Positions 49,691-58,332 of a DNA stretch of 64,000 bases are shown here, in pieces. The stretch comes from Akkermansiaceae bacterium. GTDB taxonomy: Bacteria; Verrucomicrobiota; Verrucomicrobiia; Verrucomicrobiales; Akkermansiaceae. The stretch spans positions 682,001-746,000 of the forward strand of contig JAHCBC010000001.1 in assembly GCA_019634595.1 (NCBI GenBank), in the 5' to 3' direction. Below the pieces are notes generated by a model. The model had not been told where the DNA came from. It ran no database searches and saw nothing but the letters and a program-made list of their open reading frames with translations. Position 1 is the first letter of the stretch, and every line of letters begins with the position of its first letter. A program made the position numbers and the translations under genes.

Positions 49691-50770
49691 ATGAACCAAC
49701 GAACCACATTGTACTATCAGGAAGGCTCATCCGACAAAGTGTATGAAGTCTTCATCGAACCGAAGGACGACGGATGCATCGTTCGTTTTGCCTATGGCCG
49801 CAGGGGAACGACCCTGCAAACCGGGGTCAAGACCCCGGAGCCTGTTTCCGCCGAAGATGCCGTGAAGATTTTCGACTGGCTGGTGAAACAGAAGGTCGCC
49901 AAGGGCTACCGGATCGGAGAATCCACCGGCGGCCAGGTTTCCGCCGGGTGTGAGGGGGAGGACAGCGGGATCCGCTGCCAGCTCCTCAATCCGGTTGACG
50001 AATCCGAGGTTGAAAGCCTTCTCGGTGACTCTCGCTGGTGTGCCCAGGAGAAATACGACGGTCGCCGGATGCTGGTCCGCAAGACCGGCACCACCGTCAC
50101 CGGGATCAACCGGCGCGGCCTGTTCATTCCGGTTCCTGCTTTCATCGCGGAAGCCGCGCTGGAGATCCCGTTCGATTTCCTGATCGACGGCGAGGCCATC
50201 GGGGACAGGTTCCACGCTTTCGATTTGCTGGAGTTCCGCAACGAGGATCTACGCCCTGTCCCGTATATCGACCGGCTGACCTATATGTTCCGTTGGATCG
50301 ACACCAGCGGCGGCATCGCCATGGTATCAACCGCCCTCCTTTCCTCCAACAAGGTCACGTTGTATCTTCAGTTGAAGAAGCGGAATGCGGAGGGGGTCGT
50401 CTTCAAGGACGTCCGCGCGGCCTACACTGGCGGCCGTCCCGCCAGCGGCGGCAGCCAGCTCAAACTGAAGTTCCATGCCACCGCCTCGTTCATCGTCGGA
50501 GCGGTGCATCCGAAGAAGCGGAGCGTGAGCCTCGGGTTGATCGACGAGATGGGAAGCGTTGTCTCGGCGGGTAACGTGACAATCCCACCGAACCACGCCA
50601 TCCCGGAGACGGGAACGGTGGTGGAAGTGAGATTCCTCTATGCCTTCCGTGAAAGCGGATCGGTCTATCAGCCGGTCTATCTGGGCCGAAGGGATGACAT
50701 CGATCTGAAGGAGTGCGTCACGGCGCAGCTCAAATACAAGCCTTCTACCGGGGAGGACGAAGCGGCGTGA
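49691..50770 (+). CDS. WGR-domain ATP-dependent DNA ligase
   Basis: The 359-residue protein begins with a WGR-like domain (TTLYYQEGSSDKVYEVFIEPKDDGCIVRFAYGRRGTTLQTG, residues 5-45) known in DNA-nick-sensing proteins such as PARPs and in bacterial ligase fusions. A nucleotidyltransferase core follows: motif I QEKYDGRRM with Lys121, motif III FLIDGEAI (166-168 DGE), motif IV EGVVFKD (234-240) and motif V QLKLKF (258-260). An OB-like domain ends the protein. It should seal nicked DNA, perhaps the ends cut by the cluster nuclease. The ATG at 49691 was chosen by homology. Confidence 0.85.
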   Translation: MNQRTTLYYQEGSSDKVYEVFIEPKDDGCIVRFAYGRRGTTLQTGVKTPEPVSAEDAVKIFDWLVKQKVAKGYRIGESTGGQVSAGCEGEDSGIRCQLLNPVDESEVESLLGDSRWCAQEKYDGRRMLVRKTGTTVTGINRRGLFIPVPAFIAEAALEIPFDFLIDGEAIGDRFHAFDLLEFRNEDLRPVPYIDRLTYMFRWIDTSGGIAMVSTALLSSNKVTLYLQLKKRNAEGVVFKDVRAAYTGGRPASGGSQLKLKFHATASFIVGAVHPKKRSVSLGLIDEMGSVVSAGNVTIPPNHAIPETGTVVEVRFLYAFRESGSVYQPVYLGRRDDIDLKECVTAQLKYKPSTGEDEAA

Positions 50771-50871
50771 GATACGAGCCGGAGGCCTGCCGTTCAGGCA
50801 TTCCAGCGAAGATTCGCTCCCAGAAAATCTTGGTCGGATGAAGTCCGATCCAAACCAGAAAGCAACAAACC

Positions 50872-51027
50872 ATGAAAAAGACAGCCATCATCATCACGCT
50901 CACTACCCTGGTCGCCGTCGGCATAGCCGCCGCTTTCTCCGTCAAATGCTCGTTCTGCAACGGCACCGGATGGAGAGGGCAGTTCCGCTGCAATTACTGC
51001 GGTGGAGACGGTGACATCGGGAGGTGA
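50872..51027 (+). CDS. Tiny exported zinc-ribbon protein (DnaJ-type CxxCxGxG)
   Basis: The 51-residue product has a signal or anchor (KKTAIIITLTTLVAVGIAAAFS) and then CSFCNGTGWRGQFRCNYCGGDGDIG, two CxxC knuckles of the DnaJ zinc-centre kind. It would bind one zinc atom outside or at the membrane. It starts at ATG 50872 after a guanine-poor A/C-rich leader (CAAACCAGAAAGCAACAAACC) and ends before a strong hairpin. Confidence 0.5.
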   Translation: MKKTAIIITLTTLVAVGIAAAFSVKCSFCNGTGWRGQFRCNYCGGDGDIGR

Positions 51028-51040
51028 TACTCCTGTGCGC

Positions 51041-51070
51041 CCTGCCGCCCATCTAAAAGTGGGCGGCAGG
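51041..51070 (+). terminator. Hairpin ending the ligase cluster
   Basis: CCTGCCGCCCA (51041-51051) and TGGGCGGCAGG (51060-51070) form a perfect 11-bp stem with an 8-base loop, 13 bases after the small zinc-ribbon gene. A long U-tract is lacking, but the position suits a terminator. Nothing else is recognisable from 51071 to 51199. Confidence 0.6.
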
Positions 51071-51199
51071 GTCGTTGAGTGGAAGGCCTCTTTTTTGATG
51101 CGAGTCGCGCTTGGTTTTCTACGTCCTCCTTTTTGCTTGTGGTAGCGCAGTGGTAACATCGGATTGTCCCATTCTTCTTGGAGCTCTTGTGGACCTTCC

Positions 51200-51449
51200 T
51201 TACTTGTCGAAACACCGCATGGTCGTTGTATCGTCCGGGGCGATTCCGGATTCAGCGGCGAGGCGTCTCATATACTCCCAATATTGCCCCTTGGTGTTGC
51301 GGTGGACGAGTTCGCGTAGCGACGCGTTGGCTTCGATGAGGCTCAAGTTGAGTCCGAAGTGGCTGCCTTTGAGCAGGCCATGGTCGTGGACGGCGTGCCT
51401 GCGGTGTTTTTGGGCAGCTTGCGTGCCACGATCAAGAATTGGGGTGGGC
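51200..51449 (-). pseudogene. Transposase C-terminal fragment (IS remnant)
   Basis: The minus strand encodes, up to a TAA at 51200-51202, the segments RGTQAAQKHRRHAVHDHGLLKGSHFGLNLSLIEAN and RELVHRNTKGQYWEYMRRLAAESGIAPDDTTTMRCFDK. From memory this matches an internal part of IS-type transposases common in Planctomycetes and Verrucomicrobia. The frame is closed by a stop just upstream (around 51450), so only ~83 residues survive. It lies at the junction of two modules of the island. The 193 bp up to the kinase ATG hold no other gene I can support. Confidence 0.6.
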
Positions 51450-51642
51450 TGTTAAGCCGGTTGATGCCGAAATTGCGGCAAAACGATGCGTTTTTACTTC
51501 CACCGCTTACCCCAACAGGATAGTTCCTGACAAGGTAAGCAATTCAAGAAAATCAGTCCCCTCAGTGCTCGTTTTAGCGGCTAGGTCAGGCGCTGAAATC
51601 GACCCGATGTCGGGGATGCCTTCACCCCTAACCAGAACAAGA

Positions 51643-52977
51643 ATGGCACTCAAACCTGGAGACGTCGTTAGAGCCCGTATTTCGGGCCGTGAAATCTCCG
51701 TCAAAAAGAGGCTCGGCGAAGGGACGCAGGGCATTGCTTACCTCGTTGAGGGCCCGGATGGACAGGAGGTCGTGAAGTGGTACTTCCGCGCGCAGGGCAC
51801 TCCCGCACAACGTCAGGCGATTGAGCGACTCGTGGACCGGGGTCGCCCCCACGGCAAAGGAGGCGAGCGGTTCGTCTGGCCGAAGGACATAGTCACCTCG
51901 ACGGACATTCCGGACTCCTTCGGCTACCTCATGTCGGTGATCGATACCTCCCGATTCGTTGAGTTGAACGCCATCCAGGCAAAGCGACACCCTCAACCGA
52001 ACATCCCGGAGCTCTGCAAGATCTCCTACAACATTGCGGACAGCTTCAGCGACCTCCATCTGGCCGGCTTCTGCTACAGAGACATCAGTCTCGGAAATCT
52101 CTTGTTTGATCCTCGTTCTGGCGAGGCGCTGATTTGCGACAACGACAATGTCGGAATCGATCTCCATTCCGAGAGCGCGATTCTCGGAACTCCGGAGTTT
52201 ATGGCGCCCGAGGTTATCCGTGGCGAAGCAACTCCGTCGACGAAGACGGATCTGCATTCGCTGGCCGTTCTCCTTTTCAATCTCTGGATGTGGCACCATC
52301 CGTTCCATGGCGTTAAGGAGTATCAGATTCGGTCGTGGGACATCCCAGCGAAGACAAAGATCTATGGAACCGAGCCCGTCTTCATTTTCGACCCCGAGGA
52401 CGGCAGCAACCGCCTGCCAAACGAACCCGGCTATCTGACTGCCTTCAAGAGGTGGAAGATCTGTCCTCCGAGCCTCAAGAAGGCCTTCATCACGAGTTTC
52501 ACGCGGGGACTACGGGAGCCCGGAAGCCGAGTGACGGAGGGAAACTGGAAACGCATCTTTTCTTCTCTCCACGACAACCGACTGAAGTGTCCTGATTGCA
52601 CGGCAATCAATCTTTGGTCCGAGGGTGTGCACGTGCTGCAGTGTTGGAACTGTGAATGCGAGATTCCGGTGCCGATGCGCATCGTGGTGAACAGCGGCAC
52701 CGGAAAGGTGGCCCTCCTCGTGGATGAGGGGCGGAAGGTCCTCGCGCGGCACGCGCACCCCGCCGATGAGCAGCAACCGGATTCAGTGCTTGGTGAAGTC
52801 GTCCGCAACCCGAACGATCGGTCAGTTCTGGGCCTCAAGAATCTTACCGAAAGGTCTTGGATTGTATCATTCGGTGACGATCTCCAGAAGGAGGTTCCCC
52901 CCGGGAGGTCGGCGCCGCTCAATGCTTCGATGAAGCTGAATTTCGGCGCGGGTGCCATTGCGACCATAGAAAGCTGA
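51643..52977 (+). CDS. Ser/Thr protein kinase with zinc ribbon (TerY-P type)
   Basis: The 444-residue protein has an intact kinase core: GEGTQG at 26-31 region, ATP Lys45 (VVKWYF), catalytic loop FCYRDISLGNLLF with Asp147, and ICDNDNVG in the DFG position, then GTPEFMAPE. A four-Cys zinc ribbon (CPDC...CWNCECEIP) and a beta-rich C-terminal domain follow. The YRD/DND variants and zinc ribbon fit the kinase of the TerY-P triad (kinase, vWA, PP2C). I chose the ATG at 51643 because the kinase fold begins there. It opens an eight-gene operon. Confidence 0.87.
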   Translation: MALKPGDVVRARISGREISVKKRLGEGTQGIAYLVEGPDGQEVVKWYFRAQGTPAQRQAIERLVDRGRPHGKGGERFVWPKDIVTSTDIPDSFGYLMSVIDTSRFVELNAIQAKRHPQPNIPELCKISYNIADSFSDLHLAGFCYRDISLGNLLFDPRSGEALICDNDNVGIDLHSESAILGTPEFMAPEVIRGEATPSTKTDLHSLAVLLFNLWMWHHPFHGVKEYQIRSWDIPAKTKIYGTEPVFIFDPEDGSNRLPNEPGYLTAFKRWKICPPSLKKAFITSFTRGLREPGSRVTEGNWKRIFSSLHDNRLKCPDCTAINLWSEGVHVLQCWNCECEIPVPMRIVVNSGTGKVALLVDEGRKVLARHAHPADEQQPDSVLGEVVRNPNDRSVLGLKNLTERSWIVSFGDDLQKEVPPGRSAPLNASMKLNFGAGAIATIES

Positions 52978-52983
52978 TTTACC

Positions 52984-53586
52984 ATGACGATAGCGGAGGC
53001 AATTCGGACAATTTTACATCAGGAGGGGCAGGCGATCCTCAGAGACGCCAACCGGTTTCGTGCGCTGATCCGCGACTATTGTTTCGATGCTCCCAAGGGG
53101 GAGCTCCACATCACCTGTGTGCTGCTTAGTGAGAATCACGTCGAACGACTACGGGTGTCTCCCGGGTCAGCCACCGAGCACGAGAGGATCAAACGATTGC
53201 TCTACAACGACTTTGGCTTCGACAAGGGGATTGTGTCGCTCGCCATTGCCAATTGGGTTTGTGTCCTGATGCCGACCGCGCACCCGGCGACCGGTCTGGG
53301 AAGTGCCGACCCGGAGAAGGTGGAGCGCCTCGGGGTCTCACTGAGTTCCCAAGGAAAGCACGATGAGGCCGAGGGCCTGCTAAGGCAAGGATTGTCACTT
53401 CACCCATCAAACGCGCGATTGCATGCCGCGCTGGCAGCCGTCTTTCGAGCTCAAGGGCGTGTCCGGGAGGCTCTTGTCGAGATTAGGTGCGCCAGGCAGC
53501 TGGACCCGGCGGACATCGACTTTGTGGTTTGTGAGGGAGAGTTATCTTTGCAACAAAGAACAAATCGTAACAATCAAATGTCATGA
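52984..53586 (+). CDS. TPR-containing protein of the TerY-P operon
   Basis: The 200-residue protein has an N-terminal helical/beta domain (TIAEAIRTILHQEGQAILRDANRFRALIRDYCFD) resembling a DUF3-like fold, and at least two C-terminal TPR repeats (VERLGVSLSSQGKHDEAEGLLRQGLSLHPSNARLHAALAAVFRAQGRVREALVEIRCARQLDPAD). It starts 6 bp after the kinase stop, and its own stop overlaps the vWA start. It may be an adaptor or kinase substrate. Confidence 0.72.
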   Translation: MTIAEAIRTILHQEGQAILRDANRFRALIRDYCFDAPKGELHITCVLLSENHVERLRVSPGSATEHERIKRLLYNDFGFDKGIVSLAIANWVCVLMPTAHPATGLGSADPEKVERLGVSLSSQGKHDEAEGLLRQGLSLHPSNARLHAALAAVFRAQGRVREALVEIRCARQLDPADIDFVVCEGELSLQQRTNRNNQMS

Positions 53587-54329
53587 GCGACGCACCAGTA
53601 CTGCCAGTTGATGAAATCGCAAAGCGTGAACTCGAGTTCTTCCTGTTGGCGGATTGCTCGTCTTCGATGAGTGGAGAAAAGATTGCGACGTTGAATCACG
53701 TGATGCGCGAGATCGTGACGAGCGACCTTCCCAGCGCGCTCGAGAATCAGCCCAACGTGCAGATGAATTTCCGGGTGATTGCCTTTTCGAGCGACGCCCG
53801 CTTCTCCATTGGTCCGGATCCCGTTCCGCTCGAGAATGTCTCGTGGAAGGATCTCTCCGCGAATGGCATGACGGCAACTGCTGATGCCATCAACCTGCTC
53901 TGCACGCAGCTGGCTACCGAGCGCATGCCGAAGAGGGGTCTGCCGCCCGTTTGTATTCTCATATCCGATGGCATGTGCACTCAGGGCACCGAGGTGTACG
54001 AGAAGGCTATTGCGAATCTGGAGGCGCTTGCTTGGGGGAAAAAATCGATTCGGTTGGCGATCGGACTCGGAAGGATGGGAGTGGACCTCGACGAAGAGGA
54101 GCTGAAGAAGTTCGTGATGCCCGCGTTTCGCGATGAGATCGGAGTTCTCAATGCGCAAAACAAGAGCCAACTCGTGAAGATGCTTCGCTGGGCTAGCGTG
54201 TCAGCATCGATAGCCTCAAGCATCACCAAGAGCAAGATGGGGTCTGCCGGCGACCCCGGAGCACATGTTATCATGCCTCCCCCACCGGACGATGTAATCG
54301 AGCCAACTGACGGAACCGATGTATTTTAA
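53583..54329 (+). CDS. TerY-like vWA domain protein
   Basis: The 248-residue protein has a metal-ion-dependent adhesion site: DCSSSMSG (Asp24, Ser26, Ser28), a Thr in GMTATADAI, and Asp in LISDGMCTQGT. The segment LPVDEIAKRELEFFLLADCSSSMSGEKI is typical of TerY. In TerY-P triads this protein is thought to scaffold a complex controlled by the kinase and phosphatase encoded beside it. The start overlaps the TPR gene stop (ATGA). Confidence 0.9.
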   Translation: MSDAPVLPVDEIAKRELEFFLLADCSSSMSGEKIATLNHVMREIVTSDLPSALENQPNVQMNFRVIAFSSDARFSIGPDPVPLENVSWKDLSANGMTATADAINLLCTQLATERMPKRGLPPVCILISDGMCTQGTEVYEKAIANLEALAWGKKSIRLAIGLGRMGVDLDEEELKKFVMPAFRDEIGVLNAQNKSQLVKMLRWASVSASIASSITKSKMGSAGDPGAHVIMPPPPDDVIEPTDGTDVF

Positions 54330-54358
54330 GATTAGAATGACACCACTATCCGTCGCTC

Positions 54359-55471
54359 ATGAGTTGTAGTGAGACATGGAGCTTGGCCTCCGCGAGCCGA
54401 CGTGGCGCGAGTCACCTCAGGAGCGGTATGCCTTGTCAGGATGCTTATGGAACTTGGTCTGCCTCTCTTGCCGGAACGCCGTGCCATATACTGGCGGTCT
54501 CGGACGGGCATGGCTCTGACGAGTATCACCATAGCCAATTCGGATCGTTTCTTGCTATTCGGGCGGCCTACGAGGAATTCGTCCAGTTCTTCCAGTGGTA
54601 TGCTTTGCTGAAGACGGGGCCAGCTGTGCCTGAAGGCCTCCAACCCGCCGGACTTGAACGCGATTTCAAGGCGGTATTCGCACGCCGCGTCGTTCGTCGC
54701 TGGCGGGACAATGTGAAGGCATTTTCGAAAGACGTCCTCAGGTGCGACACCGACTCAGGAGATTCGGGTGACAACGTATTCCGGCCGTTCGGCTGCACTT
54801 TGTTGGCCGCGATGCTGACCAGAGACCGCGCCTTCTTGCTCCAGATTGGTGACGGAGGCATTTTTCTGCGAAGAGAAGACGGAGAGGTCGTCTCGCTCGC
54901 TGATGACGATGACGAACCGGGTGAGGCAACCGATTCTCTAGCATCGGGAGACCCCGAGAAGGTCGCGATCGCCTCAGTCGTCTCATTGGACGACGTGTCT
55001 GCGGTAATGCTTGCGACAGATGGCCTGACAAAGTCCTTTACGAAAGCGGATACCGAGAGTGTTCCGAAAGGAATCCAGAAAACCATGAGCTGGCTTGTTG
55101 ATCGAGTGGTCAAAGACAAGCTCGATGTCGAGGGCCACATCTTTGAAGGTTTCCTCGACAATTGCTCCAAGGGCGGGACGGGGGATGACGTGACCGTGAC
55201 CCTCGCCTTCTCAAGGGCGAAACTGTTGGCGGGTGAACGCAAACCGCCGGAACCGCCAATCGAGCGTGACGGTTCCGAAGCAACGACCGGTTCTGCCGCG
55301 AGCAAGGGAGGCCAGCCCTCACTTCGGGACGATGACTCTGCGGGGAGTTCTGGCCCGACCCGGGATGCGGAGATGCCTCCCACGTCCAAGTCGTGCGAAA
55401 GCGGTGACGAGGTGGATTCTGATAGTAGTTCCGGGGAGCATCTGCCGAAGTCGGCCGGAGAGGTCTTTTAG
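54359..55471 (+). CDS. PP2C-type protein phosphatase (TerY-P)
   Basis: The 370-residue protein has PPM/PP2C motifs: CQDAYGTW with Asp28, VSDGHGSDE (Asp49, Gly50), FLLQIGDGGIFL, VMLATDGLTKSF and GTGDDVTVTLAF. These residues bind the two metal ions, so the enzyme should be active. The last ~75 residues are low-complexity Ser/Glu/Pro-rich, a likely flexible tail. Together with the upstream kinase and vWA genes it completes the TerY-P triad. Confidence 0.9.
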   Translation: MSCSETWSLASASRRGASHLRSGMPCQDAYGTWSASLAGTPCHILAVSDGHGSDEYHHSQFGSFLAIRAAYEEFVQFFQWYALLKTGPAVPEGLQPAGLERDFKAVFARRVVRRWRDNVKAFSKDVLRCDTDSGDSGDNVFRPFGCTLLAAMLTRDRAFLLQIGDGGIFLRREDGEVVSLADDDDEPGEATDSLASGDPEKVAIASVVSLDDVSAVMLATDGLTKSFTKADTESVPKGIQKTMSWLVDRVVKDKLDVEGHIFEGFLDNCSKGGTGDDVTVTLAFSRAKLLAGERKPPEPPIERDGSEATTGSAASKGGQPSLRDDDSAGSSGPTRDAEMPPTSKSCESGDEVDSDSSSGEHLPKSAGEVF

Positions 55472-55480
55472 TCCTAGCAT

Positions 55481-56272
55481 ATGAAAGCAAGTTTTCTTGT
55501 CTCTGTCGTTGTCTTACTTGTGTTGATCTCACAAGCCGGCATCGGGTTTCTTGCCTTCAGATTGGAGTCACAGCAAAAGGCGTTTGCTGAGGTGCAAAAA
55601 CTTGAGCAAGGGCGTCTCGAAAAGCTCCGCCGCGAGGCCGCTGAGGCTGAGGACGCGCTCAAGCGTTTGCGTCCTTTGAAAGAGGTGCTCGCAGCTGAAG
55701 TGGCGGGTCTGACGACCCAGATTCAGGAGGCCAAAGTCCAGTTGGAGGGCACTCTCGGCGAAGTTCGGGGACTGAAGGTGGAGGAGGAGCGACTCGGCAG
55801 GATTACCTCGGAGTCCAAGGAATTCGCCGCGAAACTGGCCTCGATTGAGGCGGATTCCGCAGCGGCTCAAGAGCGCCTTGATGCGAGGAAGAAGGAGGCG
55901 GTCGTTTTGGAGGCCAAGGTCACCAGGTTGCTCGAAGATCTCGAGCGGTTGACGAAAGATGCGGCATATGTCGAATCCGCGGAATTGGTCGGTAAAATGA
56001 TGAATGAGCGGCTGCAGAAATTGCACCAGAGCTTGGCAGAGCAGGAAGAGACTGCCAAGTCAAGCGCGACTAAGACGGCTGAAGCCGTCCTGGCGTTGAA
56101 ACAGGCGATACAAGATCTGGCTGAATTGGAGAAGCAGAAGGTGTCATTTGAGGAGCGTATCCTGGAGAGGCGTCGGGAGTTGGCCACACTCGACGGGGAG
56201 CTGTCTCAACGCCGGAAGAAAGTCGTGGAGTCAAAGGATGTGGAAGGAAAATCAGAGAGCGGTGAAGAGTAA
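55481..56272 (+). CDS. Membrane-anchored coiled-coil protein
   Basis: The 263-residue product has an N-terminal membrane helix (FLVSVVVLLVLISQAGIGFLAF) and is then nearly all coiled coil (residues ~30-250, e.g. RLEKLRREAAEAEDALKRLRPLKEVLAAEV). There is no enzymatic motif. The next gene has the same membrane-helix plus coiled-coil layout fused to an AAA+ domain, so the two may interact through their coils at the membrane. Confidence 0.82.
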   Translation: MKASFLVSVVVLLVLISQAGIGFLAFRLESQQKAFAEVQKLEQGRLEKLRREAAEAEDALKRLRPLKEVLAAEVAGLTTQIQEAKVQLEGTLGEVRGLKVEEERLGRITSESKEFAAKLASIEADSAAAQERLDARKKEAVVLEAKVTRLLEDLERLTKDAAYVESAELVGKMMNERLQKLHQSLAEQEETAKSSATKTAEAVLALKQAIQDLAELEKQKVSFEERILERRRELATLDGELSQRRKKVVESKDVEGKSESGEE

Positions 56273-56284
56273 CCCAACAACAGG

Positions 56285-58327
56285 ATGATGGAATACTCCG
56301 GAATGGTTTTGTGGATCGTAAGTCTCGTGCTGAGTGCGATTGCCCTCACTGGGGCTCTCGTTGTTTTCCTGCACTTTCAGTCTCAGCAGCGGAGAATTCC
56401 GGAGGCCGCAAAGGGCAAGCACCTGGAAGCCAAGGTGGCGGAGCTGGAAGTCAGATCGTCGGCGCTTGCCAAAGAGGTAAACGAAACGCAGGAAGAGCGC
56501 CTTCGCTTGGTGGAGCAGATGCAGCTGGCGCGTCTCGAAAACGAAAGGCATCAGCGGGAGAAAACGGAGGCCGAAGCATGGCTCCGAGAGAACGAGCAGA
56601 AGGTTCGCAAAATCGATGAGTGGCGTAATCTGATCGAGCGTTTCGAAGGAGAGGCCGAAAGATGCCGGCTGGAGCTGGAGAACAAGCAAGACGGGCTTTC
56701 GGAGCTGAATGTCGAGCTCAAGAAGCGGGAGCGCGAGTTGCGGGAGATAGACGAGAACTACAACGATCTCAAGACTCGTAGAACGGCACTTCAGTCCGAT
56801 GTGGAAAGAATCGAAAGTGACAAGGGTGAGTCGCAAGCAAACCTCAGCCAGCTGAAGGCGGAACTCGCAAAAGTCACGGACGACCTCGCTGCAATCCGAA
56901 CCAATCGTGAGACGGTCCTTGCTGACCTGCATGAGAGTCGGGCAGAGTTTGAGAGGCTCCGGAGCGAACGGGACAATCTCAAGGCCGACATCGTCGAGAC
57001 TTCTTCTAAGCTACGCCAGCTCGAGCGTGAGAAGCAGATCACCGAAGAGAGCGTGTTGACGTTTAAGGAGGTGCTCAACAATCTCTCCACGAGGGTCGAT
57101 ACATTCCAGAAAGCCATCACTCCACCGTCAGCCAAGGAACGCCTGCAGGATTTCGAACGACCGGTCCTGGGCGTTTCCGCCCTCGGGGAAGACACTCTTG
57201 AAGTCTCGGGCGTGAAGGGTGAGAAGAGCATGCTCGACCGGCTCGCGACCGAGCTCGAATCCAGAGGGCTTGTATTCCACCCACGGACGCTTCACGCGTT
57301 CCACACCTCGCTCAAGATTGCCGAAGTCTCGCCTATGGTCGTCCTCGCCGGCATCTCTGGAACGGGAAAAAGTCTCCTTCCCCGCATCTATTCGGAGGTC
57401 ATGGGACTCCATTTCCTCAATGTCGCGGTCCAGCCCCGATGGGATTCTCCGCAGGATCTGCTCGGCTTCTACAACTACATGGAGCATCGCTACAAAGCCA
57501 CCGACCTTGCCCGAGCTCTTCGGCAGATGGATGGCTACAACTATCCAGCGAACGGTCCGGGGGCGGAAAAGGTCCAGAAGGGAATGTTGCTCGTGCTGCT
57601 GGACGAAATGAACCTCGCACGAGTCGAGTACTACTTCAGTGATCTGCTGAGTAAGCTGGAGATGCGCAGTCGTGACATTCTCGGGGACAGATTCAAACGT
57701 GACCTCGCCTCGCTCAACGTGGAACTCGGCTCCGTCGAAGAGGGGGACGCTCAGAACGTCAAACCGCTCTTCGTCGGATTCAACGTGTTGTTCGTCGGCA
57801 CGATGAATGAGGATGAGACGACTCAGAGCTTGAGCGACAAGGTACTCGACCGATCTAACCTCATCCGGTTCGGGAAGCCGGACCTTGGCCGGACCCAGCA
57901 CCCGTCGGGTAAGCAGAATTCCGGCCTGGGCTCCCTGACTTTCGATGACTGGTCTTCCTGGCAAGAGTCGAAGTTGTCTGCTGCGGATGAGGACCGGTTT
58001 GTTTCAGTCGTTGAGCGACTGAACGATGCCCTCGATCATGTCGGCAGGCCGTTCGGGCGCCGCGTCTTCAATGCGATGTATCGCTACGTGGCGAACTACC
58101 CCGCCTGGGTTGATAAGCGGTTCCAGTGCGCTTTGTCCGACCAGCTGGAGCAGCGGATTCTCCCCCGTTTGAGGGGCCTTTCGGAAGACACGGATGAGGG
58201 CGCAGGGAAAACCTTGGAGCTGGTGGAACAGGTTGTGATCGAGATTGGCGACGATGCCTTGATCAGAGCATTCGAGCAGGCTCGGAACGCTCCAGTTTTT
58301 CACTTTCAGGGAGTCCCTAGAAACTAA
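56285..58327 (+). CDS. Membrane-anchored coiled-coil McrB-type AAA+ NTPase
   Basis: The 680-residue protein has an N-terminal membrane helix (MVLWIVSLVLSAIALTGALVVFL), a ~240-residue coiled coil, and a C-terminal AAA+ domain of the McrB type. Walker A is AGISGTGKS near residue 357, Walker B GMLLVLLDEMNLARVEYYFSDLLSKLE near 435, and FVGTMNEDETTQSLSDKVLDRSN replaces the McrB MNxxDRS motif. McrB assembles into a ring that drives the McrC nuclease. The next gene encodes a DUF2357 (McrC-like) partner 5 bp away. Coiled-coil fusions to McrB are the hallmark of CoCoNuT systems. Confidence 0.88.
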   Translation: MMEYSGMVLWIVSLVLSAIALTGALVVFLHFQSQQRRIPEAAKGKHLEAKVAELEVRSSALAKEVNETQEERLRLVEQMQLARLENERHQREKTEAEAWLRENEQKVRKIDEWRNLIERFEGEAERCRLELENKQDGLSELNVELKKRERELREIDENYNDLKTRRTALQSDVERIESDKGESQANLSQLKAELAKVTDDLAAIRTNRETVLADLHESRAEFERLRSERDNLKADIVETSSKLRQLEREKQITEESVLTFKEVLNNLSTRVDTFQKAITPPSAKERLQDFERPVLGVSALGEDTLEVSGVKGEKSMLDRLATELESRGLVFHPRTLHAFHTSLKIAEVSPMVVLAGISGTGKSLLPRIYSEVMGLHFLNVAVQPRWDSPQDLLGFYNYMEHRYKATDLARALRQMDGYNYPANGPGAEKVQKGMLLVLLDEMNLARVEYYFSDLLSKLEMRSRDILGDRFKRDLASLNVELGSVEEGDAQNVKPLFVGFNVLFVGTMNEDETTQSLSDKVLDRSNLIRFGKPDLGRTQHPSGKQNSGLGSLTFDDWSSWQESKLSAADEDRFVSVVERLNDALDHVGRPFGRRVFNAMYRYVANYPAWVDKRFQCALSDQLEQRILPRLRGLSEDTDEGAGKTLELVEQVVIEIGDDALIRAFEQARNAPVFHFQGVPRN

Positions 58328-58332
58328 AAGTC

